Position numbers and translations under genes: made by a program | Source: Bordetella genomosp. 5 | GTDB lineage: Bacteria > Pseudomonadota > Gammaproteobacteria > Burkholderiales > Burkholderiaceae_B | Direction of reading: 5' to 3' | Length of the DNA stretch: 64,000 bases | Assembly (NCBI RefSeq): GCF_002261475.1 | Contig: NZ_NEVN01000005.1 | Coordinates: forward strand, 286,417-350,416 | Notes under the pieces: generated by a model | Databases searched by the model: none | What the model saw: the letters and a program-made list of their open reading frames with translations, nothing else | Told to the model about the DNA's origin: nothing | Part shown: positions 18,761 through 27,361 of the stretch, one piece after another | How the letters are laid out: each line of letters opens with the position of its first letter | How positions within the stretch are numbered: position 1 is the stretch's first letter

Positions 18761-19500
18761 GGCGCTTCGGGCGCCAGCGTGGCGATCCCGCGCAGACCGG
18801 CGTCGCGGCGTTCGCGCCAGCGCCGCACCTGCGCGCCCAGCACGTTGAGCAACAGCACGACGGCGAGCAGCACGATGCCGAGCGCCATCGCCATGGGCAG
18901 ATCGCCCTTGCTGGTTTCCAGCGCGATGGCCGTCGTCATCACGCGCGTATAGCCATCGATGTTGCCGCCCACCACCATCACCGCACCCACCTCCGAGACG
19001 GCACGGCCGAAGGCCGCGATCACGATCGTGATCAGCGCGAAGCGCTCGTCCCAGAGCAGCAGCAGGCTGCGCGAAAACGCGCCCGCGCCGAGCGAGCGCA
19101 GCTGTTCGCCGTGGCCGCTCTCGGCATCGCCCACGGTCTGGCGCACCAGCGCCGTGACGAACGGCAGCACCAGGATGGTCTGCGCCAGCACCATGGCCTT
19201 GAACGAAAACAGCCAGCCCAGAAAGCCCAGCGGGCCCGAATGCGACAGCAGCAGATACACGATCAGGCCGACCACGACGGAGGGCAGGGCGAGCGAGGTG
19301 TTCAGCAGGGTATGAACGATGGACTGCCCGCGAAAGCGCGCCACGCCCAGCCATGCGCCCGCGACCATGCCCAGGGCACAGGCGAGCGCACAGGCCGTCA
19401 CGCTCACGGCGAGCGAACGGCCCACGATGGACAGCAGCAGCGGATCGAAGCTCGTGATGAGCCGCAGCGCGGTCAGAATGCTTTCGGAAAATGTATTCAT
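18757..19500 (-). CDS. tupB: Tungstate ABC transporter, permease TupB
   Basis: 247 residues from MNTFSESIL; the frame is open further upstream but those residues are not hydrophobic and lack a ribosome site. Five to six membrane helices are visible, and the permease EAA-type loop is seen in EQLRSLGAGAFSRSLLLLWDERFALI. First gene of the tupBCA operon, divergent from a ModE-like regulator 219 bases away. Confidence 0.9.
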   Translation of the reverse strand: MNTFSESILTALRLITSFDPLLLSIVGRSLAVSVTACALACALGMVAGAWLGVARFRGQSIVHTLLNTSLALPSVVVGLIVYLLLSHSGPLGFLGWLFSFKAMVLAQTILVLPFVTALVRQTVGDAESGHGEQLRSLGAGAFSRSLLLLWDERFALITIVIAAFGRAVSEVGAVMVVGGNIDGYTRVMTTAIALETSKGDLPMAMALGIVLLAVVLLLNVLGAQVRRWRERRDAGLRGIATLAPEAP

Positions 19501-19547
19501 AGGGGTTTGCCAGTACGCGCGAGGGTATCGCATGGCGTGGCGGGCGG

Positions 19548-19571
19548 CCATATGAACTGATTTGCATAGCG
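19548..19571. promoter_or_regulatory. Possible ModE-type operator before tupBCA
   Basis: Read on the minus strand, CGCTATG, ten bases, then CATATGG is an imperfect inverted repeat resembling ModE-type sites (CGxTATxx...). It lies 48 bases upstream of tupB and is the most AT-rich stretch between tupB and the divergent ModE-like gene. Assigned from pattern and position only. Confidence 0.3.
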
Positions 19572-19614
19572 TGCCGTGACGAGGGGCGCTAAGCTTTACG
19601 GCAGCTGTCGGCAA

Positions 19615-19694
19615 GGCCCCCGCCCACCGCCGGGCCGCCCCAAGGTGGGCGCGCCCCCTCGGGGGGCAGCAAGCCGAAGGCGCAGCGTGGGGGC
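19615..19694 (+). repeat. Dispersed GC-rich repeat, single copy
   Basis: This about 80 bp stretch contains CCGCCGGGCCGC, GCGCGCCCCCTCGGGGGGCA and GCAAGC...GCGTGGGGGC in the same order as the tandem repeats at 62.45-62.65 kb. It has several nested palindromes, including CCCCCTCGGGGGG. It sits between tupB and the ModE-like gene and ends about 25 bases before the latter's GTG start. Confidence 0.7.
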
Positions 19695-19718
19695 AAACAC
19701 TCTGGCATACTCGCCGCC

Positions 19719-20840
19719 GTGCATCGAATCGAATTGAACTATCTGCTGGGCGCCGACGACGCGCGGCCGGCCCTGATCCGTAACGCGCTGATGGACCTGC
19801 TGGTCGCGGTGCGCGAGCACGGGTCCATCTCGTCCGCGGCCAAGGCCCTGGGGATGTCGTATCGGCACGTCTGGGGCGAGCTCAAGCGCTGGGAGCAGAT
19901 CCTCGGGCGCACGCTGATCGTCTGGGACAAGGGCCAGCCGGCGCGGCTCAATGAGTTCGGCGAGAAGCTGCTGTGGGCTGAGCGCCAGGCCCAGGCGCGG
20001 CTCGCGCCGCAGATCAGCGCGCTGCATGCCGAGCTCGAGCGCACCTTCGCCGTGGCCTTCGACAACGCCGCGCACGTGGTGCCGCTCTACGCCAGTCATG
20101 ACGACGCGCTGGCCGCATTGCAGGAGCATGCGGTCGACCTGGCCAAGCTGCACCTCGACGTCTCGTATGTGGGCAGCCTCGACGCCATCAGCGCGCTCAA
20201 TGAAGGCCGTTGCGTGATGGCGGGCTTCCATACCCGGCAGCAGCCGGTGCCGGGATCGCGCAGCGAGCGCGCCTACAAGCCGCTGCTGCAACCCGGTCAG
20301 CACAAGATCATCGGCTTCGCCCAGCGCCAGCAGGGCCTGATCGTGCCGCGCGGCAATCCGCGCGGGCTGCGCACGCTGCAGGATCTGCTGCAGCCCGGCC
20401 TGCGCTACGTCAACCGTGGCCTCGGCACGGGTACGCGCGTGCTGTTCGACGAGTTGCTCGAAGAGGCCGGCATCGATGGCGGCGCCATCACCGGCTACAC
20501 GCGCACCGAGCCCTCGCACAAGGCCGTGGCCCACGCCGTGGCGTCCGGCAGCGCCGACGCGGGCCTGGGCATCGCCTCCACGGCGGTACACGAGCGGCTG
20601 GACTTCGTGCCGCTCATCACCGAAAACTACTTCCTGGTGTGCCTCAAGTCCACGCTGGAGCTGCCCGCCACGCAAGCCTTGCTCGCGCTGCTGCAGGGCG
20701 ACGCCTGGCAGGAGCGGCTCGCCCGCATGCCGGGCTACACGCCCGTGCGCAGTGGTGAGGTGCTGTCCTTGAGCCGCATGCTGCCCTGGTGGGACTTTCC
20801 CGACAAAGCCGACAAGCCCGGCCGCCGGGCCGCGGGGTAA
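19719..20840 (+). CDS. ModE-like regulator with periplasmic-binding-like domain
   Basis: 373 residues from a GTG. Residues 20-75 form a LysR/ModE-type winged helix (GSISSAAKALGMSYRHVWGELKRWEQILGRTLIVW). The C-terminal 250 residues resemble the PBP-like ligand-binding domain found in one-component molybdate/tungstate regulators (NPRGLRTLQDLLQPGLRYVNRGLGTGTRVLFDELL, then ASGSADAGLGIAST). The Mop/TOBE domain of classical ModE is absent. Divergence from tupBCA suggests it controls tungstate or molybdate uptake. Confidence 0.82.
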   Translation: MHRIELNYLLGADDARPALIRNALMDLLVAVREHGSISSAAKALGMSYRHVWGELKRWEQILGRTLIVWDKGQPARLNEFGEKLLWAERQAQARLAPQISALHAELERTFAVAFDNAAHVVPLYASHDDALAALQEHAVDLAKLHLDVSYVGSLDAISALNEGRCVMAGFHTRQQPVPGSRSERAYKPLLQPGQHKIIGFAQRQQGLIVPRGNPRGLRTLQDLLQPGLRYVNRGLGTGTRVLFDELLEEAGIDGGAITGYTRTEPSHKAVAHAVASGSADAGLGIASTAVHERLDFVPLITENYFLVCLKSTLELPATQALLALLQGDAWQERLARMPGYTPVRSGEVLSLSRMLPWWDFPDKADKPGRRAAG

Positions 20841-20850
20841 CGACGGCTTC

Positions 20851-20890
20851 AATGAAACGAGCCCGGCACCATGGCCGGGCTCGTTTCATT
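20851..20890. terminator. Bidirectional terminator hairpin
   Basis: A perfect 17 bp stem (AATGAAACGAGCCCGGC and its complement) with a 6 base loop lies between two convergent genes. The A/T-rich stem base reads as TTTCATT in both directions. This is the strongest hairpin in the window and should stop transcripts of both the regulator and the formate dehydrogenase cluster. Confidence 0.85.
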
Positions 20891-20927
20891 GCGCCACGCG
20901 CCGGCGAACCGGCGCAGTGACACGGCC

Positions 20928-21326
20928 TTACTTCGTCTGCGCTTCGGGCTTCTGCTCGGACTGCGGCTGAGCCTGCGGCGTGGCGTTGTTGGGCGGCTGA
21001 GTGGCATTGCCTGCCGGCGAATGCGCGCCGCCGGTTTCGAGCGGCTTTTCCTCGGGCTTCACATAGGCGAAGGGACCGGGGTCCGTGCAGCCGGCGGTCG
21101 GCACCGGCGGACGCGTGGTCTTGCCGTTGGCCTTGGCCTGCTCGTAATACACGGAGGCCACGCGATCCTGCGCTTCGCACAGCTGGAACGCATCGACCTT
21201 GGCGGCCCAGGCCGCCTTGGCGGAGGCTTCGTCCGCGCGGGCCTTGGCTTCGGGCGTGGGCGCGGGCAGCTTGGCAAACGCCGGCGCCGCGGCCATCACG
21301 AAAAGCATTGCGACGATCTTCTTCAT
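20928..21326 (-). CDS. Small exported protein at the end of the formate dehydrogenase cluster
   Basis: 132 residues with a signal peptide (about 1-18, ending AFA), then a helical region with two Cys and a low-complexity Pro/Gln/Asn tail. AGGAG lies upstream of the ATG. It follows the cytochrome b gene by 19 bases, so it is probably co-transcribed. No family is recognised; a periplasmic accessory role in formate dehydrogenase is a guess from position. Confidence 0.6.
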   Translation of the reverse strand: MKKIVAMLFVMAAAPAFAKLPAPTPEAKARADEASAKAAWAAKVDAFQLCEAQDRVASVYYEQAKANGKTTRPPVPTAGCTDPGPFAYVKPEEKPLETGGAHSPAGNATQPPNNATPQAQPQSEQKPEAQTK

Positions 21327-21345
21327 GCTGACTCCTGGTTCTGCA

Positions 21346-22506
21346 TCAGGCGCCGGCCGGCCGCGTCGGGCTGGTCTTGGCATCTTTATCGGGGGTGCGC
21401 TGGGCCGGGATCTTGCCGTCCTTGATGTCGTCGTACCAGTACTCGTGGTGCTCACGCGCCCAGGTCTCGTCGACATAGCCGGTTTTCATGGCCTTGAACG
21501 CGCCTTGCATGCCGATGGTGCCCAGGTAGATATGGCCCATGATCATGCAGGTCATGAGGAGCACGGCGACGCCGTGGATCATGTGTGCGATCTGCATGTT
21601 GCCGCGGGTGTAGCTCAGGCCCGGCACGACCATGTCGAGGAACAGGCCCGAAAACACCGAGATCAGGCCCAGGAACAGCATGCCGCCCCAGAACATGATC
21701 TTCTCGCCCGCGTTGAAGCGGTGCGAGGGCACATGATCGCCGGTCAGCAGGCCGCCGCCTTTCTTGAGCCACAGCAGATCGTAGCGGCGCGGGATGTTGT
21801 CCTTGAAGAAGGTGATCAGCACGACCACGAGCGACACGGCGAAAACCGGCCCGACGAAGTTGTGCACCGTCTTCAGCACCCAGGTCATCCAGCCGAACAG
21901 GGCGCTGCCCATGATCGGCAACAGGAAGAACTTGCCGAACGCCATCACGATGCCGGATAGCGCCAGGATCACGAAGGCCGCGGCGTTGACCCAATGGGCG
22001 GCACGCTCGAAGTACGTGAAGCGCTCGATGCGCCGGCCGGTGGGCTTGTCGTGCAGCTTGATCGAACCCTTGCCGAAATAGAACAGCAGGATCGCGACGA
22101 GCGCGATCAGCAGCAGGCCGCCGCCATAAGGAATGATCCAGTGGTTGCGCACCTGGCGCCAGGCTTCGCCCGCCGTGGTGTAGTCGGAACCCGGGTACTG
22201 CACGAAACGCTGGATCAGGATGCCGGCTTCGGGCGCCTGGCTCTTGGGCAGGCTGGAGTAGCCCGGCTCGCCCGAGTTGACCTGACGCCAGAACGGCGCG
22301 TTGTTGCCCGGCTGGACCTTGGCGCGCTCGGCGTTGGTCTGCTCGGTATAGCCCGGCAGCTGATTGGCGTCGGGCTTGACCTCGAAGATATTGGTGCTCT
22401 GGATGTGGCCCAGGCCGCCGCCCGGAGGCGGCGAGGCGTTCTGAGCCGCCGCGGGCGCGAGGGCCGCGGTGCTGATCACCAGTGCTGCGAAGAGTGACCG
22501 TATCAT
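21346..22506 (-). CDS. fdhC: Formate dehydrogenase cytochrome b subunit
   Basis: 386 residues. A signal peptide and an about 120-residue periplasmic extension (PGNNAPFWRQVNSGEPGYSS) come before a four-helix cytochrome b556 domain that starts with RIERFTYFERAAHWVNAAAFVILALSG. Histidines in the helices (ERAAHW, LKTVHNF, MIHGVAVLLMTCMIMGHIYLG) are likely haem ligands. It anchors FdhAB to the membrane and passes electrons to quinone. It is longer than E. coli FdnI because of the N-terminal extension, which is common in betaproteobacterial versions. Confidence 0.9.
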   Translation of the reverse strand: MIRSLFAALVISTAALAPAAAQNASPPPGGGLGHIQSTNIFEVKPDANQLPGYTEQTNAERAKVQPGNNAPFWRQVNSGEPGYSSLPKSQAPEAGILIQRFVQYPGSDYTTAGEAWRQVRNHWIIPYGGGLLLIALVAILLFYFGKGSIKLHDKPTGRRIERFTYFERAAHWVNAAAFVILALSGIVMAFGKFFLLPIMGSALFGWMTWVLKTVHNFVGPVFAVSLVVVLITFFKDNIPRRYDLLWLKKGGGLLTGDHVPSHRFNAGEKIMFWGGMLFLGLISVFSGLFLDMVVPGLSYTRGNMQIAHMIHGVAVLLMTCMIMGHIYLGTIGMQGAFKAMKTGYVDETWAREHHEYWYDDIKDGKIPAQRTPDKDAKTSPTRPAGA

Positions 22507-22519
22507 GGCGAACTCCCGG

Positions 22520-22744
22520 TCAATACACTTTCGTGTATTCGTTCTGGCCGCGCTGGGCGCGGGTTTTCAGCTCTTGCTGCCAACTGTTCTTGTCGCCCGG
22601 CTTCCAGCCCGAGGCCATGAAGTTGCTGCCCGTGCCGTCGTACAGCGGCTTGCCGCCGACGTCGGTGTGCTGCATCTTCTGGGGCTGCTCGGTGCAGGCC
22701 GTGAGCGCCAGGACCCCCGCGAGAAGGACGAGGCGCGCGATCAT
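22520..22744 (-). CDS. Small lipoprotein of the formate dehydrogenase operon
   Basis: 74 residues. MIARLVLLAGVLALTAC is a lipoprotein signal with the lipidated Cys at residue 17. The mature part (PLYDGTGSNFMASGWKPGDKNSWQQELKTRAQRGQNEY) is short and polar. It starts within the fdhB stop codon (ATGA overlap) and ends 13 bases before fdhC, so it belongs to the operon. Function unknown. Confidence 0.7.
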   Translation of the reverse strand: MIARLVLLAGVLALTACTEQPQKMQHTDVGGKPLYDGTGSNFMASGWKPGDKNSWQQELKTRAQRGQNEYTKVY

Positions 22745-23376
22745 GGCTTGGCCTTCGCGTCGGTGCCTTGCTGCGGCGGCTGGCCGGCCTGCTGCGAGCC
22801 GTAGGCGGTGCCCCAGCCCCAGACTTCGGCGCCCTTGCCACGATGCAGCACGCGGGTGCGGAAGATGTCGGCCACGACGTCGCCGTCGCCGGCGAGCAGG
22901 GCCTTGGTCGAGCACATCTCGGCACAGGCGGGCAGCTTGCCTTCGGCAAGGCGGTTGCGGCCGTACTTCTCGAACTCTTCGGCGCTGCCGTGCGCCTCGG
23001 GGCCGCCGGCGCAGAACGTGCACTTGTCCATCTTGCCGCGCACGCCGAAGCTGCCCTGCGAGGGGAACTGCGGGGCGCCGAACGGACAGGCGTACGAGCA
23101 GTAGCCACAGCCGATACAGGTGTCCTTGTTGTGCAGGACCACGCCTTCATCGGTGCGGTAGAAGCAGTTCACGGGACACACGGCCATACAGGGCGCGTCG
23201 CTGCAGTGCATGCAGGCCACCGAGATGGACTTCTCGCCGGGCACGCCGTCATTGAGCGTGACCACGCGGCGGCGGTTCACGCCCCACGGCACTTCGTGTT
23301 CGTTCTTGCAGGCGGTGACGCAGCTATTGCACTCGATACACCGTTCTGCATCACAGACAAATTTCATGCGAGCCAT
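22741..23376 (-). CDS. fdhB: Formate dehydrogenase iron-sulfur subunit
   Basis: 211 residues with four ferredoxin-type cysteine groups: CIECNSCVTAC, CMHCSDAPCMAVCPV, CIGCGYCSYACPF and a CTFC...CAEMC set. This is the FdnH/HybA-type four-cluster electron-transfer subunit. It passes electrons from the Mo/W catalytic subunit to the cytochrome b subunit. It has GGAG 7 bases upstream and lies 10 bases after fdhA. Unlike FdnH it has no C-terminal membrane helix; the C-terminus is polar. Confidence 0.92.
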   Translation of the reverse strand: MARMKFVCDAERCIECNSCVTACKNEHEVPWGVNRRRVVTLNDGVPGEKSISVACMHCSDAPCMAVCPVNCFYRTDEGVVLHNKDTCIGCGYCSYACPFGAPQFPSQGSFGVRGKMDKCTFCAGGPEAHGSAEEFEKYGRNRLAEGKLPACAEMCSTKALLAGDGDVVADIFRTRVLHRGKGAEVWGWGTAYGSQQAGQPPQQGTDAKAKP

Positions 23377-23386
23377 TGCGCTCTCC

Positions 23387-26353
23387 TTAAGCTCTTTCGA
23401 TGTTGCAGATGGTGGTCTTGGTTTCTTGCATCATGGTCACCGAGTCGTAGCCATAGGTGGTGCCGGTGTTGATGGCTTCACCACGGACGATCGGGGCCGC
23501 GCCCTCGGGGTAGTGCGAGAGCAGATCCTTGCCCTGCCAGTGACCCGAGAAGTGGAACGGCATGAAGGCGGTATCGACGCCCACGCGCTCGGTCACGAGC
23601 GCCTGCACGTTCATCCGCGCGCCGGTCGGCGTGAGCACCCAGCAGCGATCACCGTTGCGGATGCCGCGGTCGGCGGCCGCCTTGGGGTTGATCTCGACGA
23701 ACATCTCCTGCTGCAGTTCGGCCAGCCAGGGGTTCGAGCGGGTTTCTTCGCCACCGCCCTCGTACTCGACCAGACGGCCGGACGTGAGGATGATCGGGAA
23801 CTTCTCGTACATCTTGTCGGCGACGTTCTTCTTCTGCAGCGAGGTGTAGACCGTGGGCAGACGCCAGAAGGTCTTGATGTCGCTCTGAGCCGGATACTTC
23901 TCGACCATGTCCGGGCGCGTGCCGTAGATCGGCTCGCGATGCTGCGGAATCGGATCCGGGAAGTTCCAGACGACGGCGCGCGCCTTGGCATTGCCGAAGG
24001 GGTGGCAGCCGTGCTCTTTCATGACGACGCGGATGATGCCGCCCGACGAATCGGTCTTCCAGTTCTTGCCTTCGGCCGCCTTCTTTTCGTCGGCGGTCAG
24101 GTCGTCCCACCAGCCCAGCTTCTTGAGCAGCACGTGGTCGAACTCGGGATAGCCGGTGGTGAGATCGGCGCCCTTGGAGTGGGAGCCGTCTTCGGCCAGC
24201 AGGCTGACGCCATTGCGCTCGACGCCGAAGTTGGCGCGGAAGTTGCCGCCGCCATCCATCACGTGCAGGCTGGTGTCGTACAGATTCGCGGTGCCCGGAT
24301 GCTTGAGCGACGGGTTGCCCCAGCACGGCCACGGCAGGCCGAAGTAATCGCCGGTGAGGTCGTAGCCGGTCTCGGGATCCTTGCCGCCCTTGGCGCGCAG
24401 GGTCTTCACGTCGAACACATGCATGTTGCGCATGTGGGCCTTCAGGCGCTCGGGGCTCTGGCCCGTGTAGCCGATGGTCCAGACGCAGGCGTTGATCTCG
24501 CGCAGGATGTCTTCGATGGAGGGCTCTTCCATGCCGCCCTTGGCCTTCTCCATCTTGTAGTTCTTGACCAGCTCTTTGCCGAAGCCCAGCTTCTCGGCCA
24601 TCTGGTACATGATCATGTGATCGGTACGGCTTTCCCAGAGAGGCTCGATCACCTGCTCGCGCCATTGCAGCGAGCGGTTCGAGGCCGTACAGGAGCCACG
24701 CGTTTCGAACTGCGTGGCGGCCGGCAGCAGGTACACCGCACGGTTGGGGTTCAGCTCTTCGGGCTTGCCCGGCATGGCCGCCATCGCCGCGGTGGCCGAC
24801 GGGTAGGGGTCCACCACGACCAGCAGGTCGAGCTTGTCCATGGCGCGCTTCATCTCCAGACCACGGGTCTGGGAGTTGGGCGCGTGACCCCAATAGAACA
24901 CCGCGCGCAGGTTGGTTTCCTGGTCGATGAGGTCGGGGTTTTCGAGGACGCCGTCGATCCAGCGCGACACCGTGATACCCGGCTTGGTCATCATGGCGGG
25001 GGAGGCGTAGCGGCTCTTGATCCAGTCGTAGTCGACGCCCCAGGCGCGCGCGAAGTGGCGCCACGAGCCTTCGGCCAGGCCGTAGTAGCCGGGCAGCGAG
25101 TCGGGGTTGGGACCGACGTCGGTCGCGCCCTGGACGTTGTCGTGGCCACGGAAGATGTTGGTGCCGCCGCCCGAACGCCCGACGTTGCCGAGCGCGAGCT
25201 GCAGAATACAGGAGGCACGCACGATGGCGTTGCCGATCGTGTGCTGGGTCTGGCCCATGCACCACACGATGGTGCCGGGGCGGTTTTCGTTGAGCGTCTT
25301 GGCCACATTGAAGACGGTGGCTTCGTCGACGCCACAGGCCTCTTCGACCTTCTCGGGCGTCCACTTGGCCAGCACTTCGGCCTTGACGTCGTCCATGCCG
25401 TAGACGCGGGCCTGCAGGTAGGCCTGGTCTTCCCAGCCGTTTTTGAAGATGTGATACAGCACGCCGAACAGGAACGGAATGTCGGTGCCCGAACGGATGC
25501 GCACGTACTTGTCGGCCTTGGCGGCGGTGCGCGTGAAGCGCGGGTCGACCACGATCACCTTGCAGCCGGTTTCCTTGGCGTGCAGCAGGTGCAGCATCGA
25601 CACCGGGTGGGCCTCGGCCGCATTCGAACCGATATACAGCGCCACCTTGGCGTTCTGCATGTCGTTGTACGAATTGGTCATGGCGCCGTAGCCCCACGTA
25701 TTGGCCACGCCGGCCACCGTCGTGGAGTGACAGATGCGCGCCTGGTGGTCGCAGTTGTTGCTGCCCCAGTAGCTCACGAACTTGCGCATCAGATACGCCT
25801 GTTCGTTGTTGTGCTTGGACGAGCCGATGAAGTACACGGAGTCGGGACCGCTTTCCTTGCGCAGGGCGATCATGCGATCGGTGATTTCCTGCAGGGCGGT
25901 GTCCCAGCTGATGCGCTGGTACTTGCCGTTGACCAGCTTCATCGGATAGCGCAGGCGGTGCTCGCCGTGGCCGTGTTCGCGCAGCGCCGCGCCCTTGGCG
26001 CAGTGGGCGCCGAGGTTGATCGGCGAATCGAACACGGGCTCCTGGCGCACCCAGACGCCGTTCTCGACGACGGCGTCGACGGCACAGCCCACCGAACAGT
26101 GACTACAGACCGTGCGGCGCACGGTGAGCTTGGTATTGCCCACCGCGACCTTGCCGTCGGCGGCCTCGGCGCGCTTGACCAGCGCGAGTTGGGTGGCGGC
26201 GAGACCGGCGCCCACGCCCAGGCCGGAGCGGCGCAGGAACGTGCGTCGGTCCATCGTGGGCAGGGCCTGGGACATGCCGCGGCGCAGGCTGCGGATGAAA
26301 TGCGAATCGGCGGCGCTGTCGGCGGCGCCACCGGTTTTTTTGGTGAGCAGCAT
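23387..26353 (-). CDS. fdhA: Formate dehydrogenase catalytic subunit (Cys type, Tat-exported)
   Basis: 988 residues. A Tat signal (MDRRTFLRR, residues 34-42) precedes the [4Fe-4S] cysteines C83, C86, C90 and C118. In NCDHQARICHSTTVAG the residue C208 takes the place of selenocysteine as Mo/W ligand, followed by the conserved His. The length and the late VEYEGGGEETRSNPW and HFSGHWQG blocks match periplasmic FdnG-like enzymes. The frame is intact, with no in-frame TGA. The start at 26353 has GGAG upstream and gives a normal Tat signal, though with an unusually long n-region of about 35 residues. Confidence 0.95.
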   Translation of the reverse strand: MLLTKKTGGAADSAADSHFIRSLRRGMSQALPTMDRRTFLRRSGLGVGAGLAATQLALVKRAEAADGKVAVGNTKLTVRRTVCSHCSVGCAVDAVVENGVWVRQEPVFDSPINLGAHCAKGAALREHGHGEHRLRYPMKLVNGKYQRISWDTALQEITDRMIALRKESGPDSVYFIGSSKHNNEQAYLMRKFVSYWGSNNCDHQARICHSTTVAGVANTWGYGAMTNSYNDMQNAKVALYIGSNAAEAHPVSMLHLLHAKETGCKVIVVDPRFTRTAAKADKYVRIRSGTDIPFLFGVLYHIFKNGWEDQAYLQARVYGMDDVKAEVLAKWTPEKVEEACGVDEATVFNVAKTLNENRPGTIVWCMGQTQHTIGNAIVRASCILQLALGNVGRSGGGTNIFRGHDNVQGATDVGPNPDSLPGYYGLAEGSWRHFARAWGVDYDWIKSRYASPAMMTKPGITVSRWIDGVLENPDLIDQETNLRAVFYWGHAPNSQTRGLEMKRAMDKLDLLVVVDPYPSATAAMAAMPGKPEELNPNRAVYLLPAATQFETRGSCTASNRSLQWREQVIEPLWESRTDHMIMYQMAEKLGFGKELVKNYKMEKAKGGMEEPSIEDILREINACVWTIGYTGQSPERLKAHMRNMHVFDVKTLRAKGGKDPETGYDLTGDYFGLPWPCWGNPSLKHPGTANLYDTSLHVMDGGGNFRANFGVERNGVSLLAEDGSHSKGADLTTGYPEFDHVLLKKLGWWDDLTADEKKAAEGKNWKTDSSGGIIRVVMKEHGCHPFGNAKARAVVWNFPDPIPQHREPIYGTRPDMVEKYPAQSDIKTFWRLPTVYTSLQKKNVADKMYEKFPIILTSGRLVEYEGGGEETRSNPWLAELQQEMFVEINPKAAADRGIRNGDRCWVLTPTGARMNVQALVTERVGVDTAFMPFHFSGHWQGKDLLSHYPEGAAPIVRGEAINTGTTYGYDSVTMMQETKTTICNIERA

Positions 26354-26370
26354 AGGTCTCGCTCCGCGAA

Positions 26371-26574
26371 TTAAACGAGAGTGGTCTTGTAGTAGCGCTT
26401 GACGTGCTCGCTCACGCGATAGCCGCCACCACGCTCGGGAGCGGGCTGCGCTTGCGGCGCGGCGGGCGCGGTCTGCACGCCCGGCAGGACGACGGCACCC
26501 ACGGCGGCGGCGCCGACGGCGGCCGAACCGGCAAAGAATTTGCGGCGTGTACGGTCGATGGGGTGATCGGACAT
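26371..26574 (-). CDS. Small Tat-signal protein of the formate dehydrogenase region
   Basis: 67 residues. TRRKFFAGSAAVGAAAVGAVVLP near 9-31 is a twin-arginine signal or anchor, followed by a short Pro/Gln-rich stretch and YRVSEHVKRYYKTTLV. Such proteins are regularly found just before fdhA in beta- and gammaproteobacteria (formate dehydrogenase region Tat target). AGGAG is upstream of its ATG. Its exact role is not known to me. Confidence 0.8.
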   Translation of the reverse strand: MSDHPIDRTRRKFFAGSAAVGAAAVGAVVLPGVQTAPAAPQAQPAPERGGGYRVSEHVKRYYKTTLV

Positions 26575-26698
26575 GGTCGTCTCCTGGGCAGCTAGGTATG
26601 AAAAACTTTGCATAATGTACCTCGCGGCAGAAGAGTGCAGCAACCGTCCCTATTCTCGGAAGCAAGTTGCAGCGCAGCAATCCGCGCGGTTTGTAAAT

Positions 26699-26718
26699 GG
26701 AAAAAGTGTGCTTTTTCC
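26699..26718. terminator. AT-rich hairpin between torD-like gene and the Tat gene
   Basis: GGAAAAAG, TGTG, CTTTTTCC is a perfect 8 bp stem with a 4 base loop, 14 bases past the stop codon of the TorD-like gene. It may end or reduce transcription between the accessory genes and the fdh structural genes, or bind a regulator. Confidence 0.45.
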
Positions 26719-26731
26719 GGTGCTTACGGTG

Positions 26732-27361
26732 TCAGCCGAGCATGTCGAAGCCCTGGGCCTCGACGGTGACGAAGGCTTGCGTGAAGGCGGCAACCGCGCC
26801 GTAAAAGCGCGCCGCCGGGTGGGCGATGATCACGTCGGCCATGTCGCCCGTCCAGGGCTGCAGGTGTGCCGCGAAGAAGCTGCGCTGTTGCGTCAGGTTG
26901 GCCACCGCCGCGTCGTCGCCCGCAATCAGATAGCGCATCACCTCGCACAGATAGGCGATGTGATCCTCGGTCTCGGGCATGGCCGGATCGCGGGCCAGGC
27001 CCAGCGCGGCCAGGTCGTCGCGCAGGCCCACCAGCGGCTTCTCGTTGAGAAAGCCGGTGAGGTAGTGCGAGCCGAACAGATAGATCTCGGGCTTGCCCAC
27101 GCCGCCGAACAGCGCCTCGTACTCACTGGCGATGGCCGCGTCGGTGGCGGCCTTGGCCTGTTCGACCAGGGCCTGCCACGGCGCCTCCAGAAAGCCGCCC
27201 GCCATCGGCGCTTCGGGCGCGGCCGCGCGCACGGCGGCCAGCAGCTCGGGCGAGGGCGGGGCGTAATACAGCTGGGCCAGCAGCCCGTAGATTTCGGCGC
27301 GCGCGACTTCTTCGTCGAAGCCGGCGGGAGAGAGGTCGGCGAGGGAAACGGAAGCGCTCAT
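26732..27361 (-). CDS. TorD/DMSO-reductase-type chaperone
   Basis: 209 residues, mostly helical. The EYEALFGGVGKPEIYLFGSHYLTGFLNEKPL block near 85-115 is the TorD family signature, and ETEDHIAYLCEVMRYLIAG follows. These chaperones bind the Tat signal of a molybdoenzyme and hold it until the cofactor is in. The client here is most likely FdhA. It starts inside the stop codon of the multi-cluster ferredoxin gene (ATGA overlap). Confidence 0.88.
   Translation of the reverse strand: MSASVSLADLSPAGFDEEVARAEIYGLLAQLYYAPPSPELLAAVRAAAPEAPMAGGFLEAPWQALVEQAKAATDAAIASEYEALFGGVGKPEIYLFGSHYLTGFLNEKPLVGLRDDLAALGLARDPAMPETEDHIAYLCEVMRYLIAGDDAAVANLTQQRSFFAAHLQPWTGDMADVIIAHPAARFYGAVAAFTQAFVTVEAQGFDMLG

Noticed and set aside
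25730..25732. Selenocysteine considered for formate dehydrogenase.
   Set aside because: The codon at the metal-ligand position is a normal Cys codon, and the frame has no internal TGA.
23210..26374. A 1054-codon open frame antisense to fdhA.
   Set aside because: It is a composition shadow of the Cys-type formate dehydrogenase; no recognisable motifs or ribosome site.
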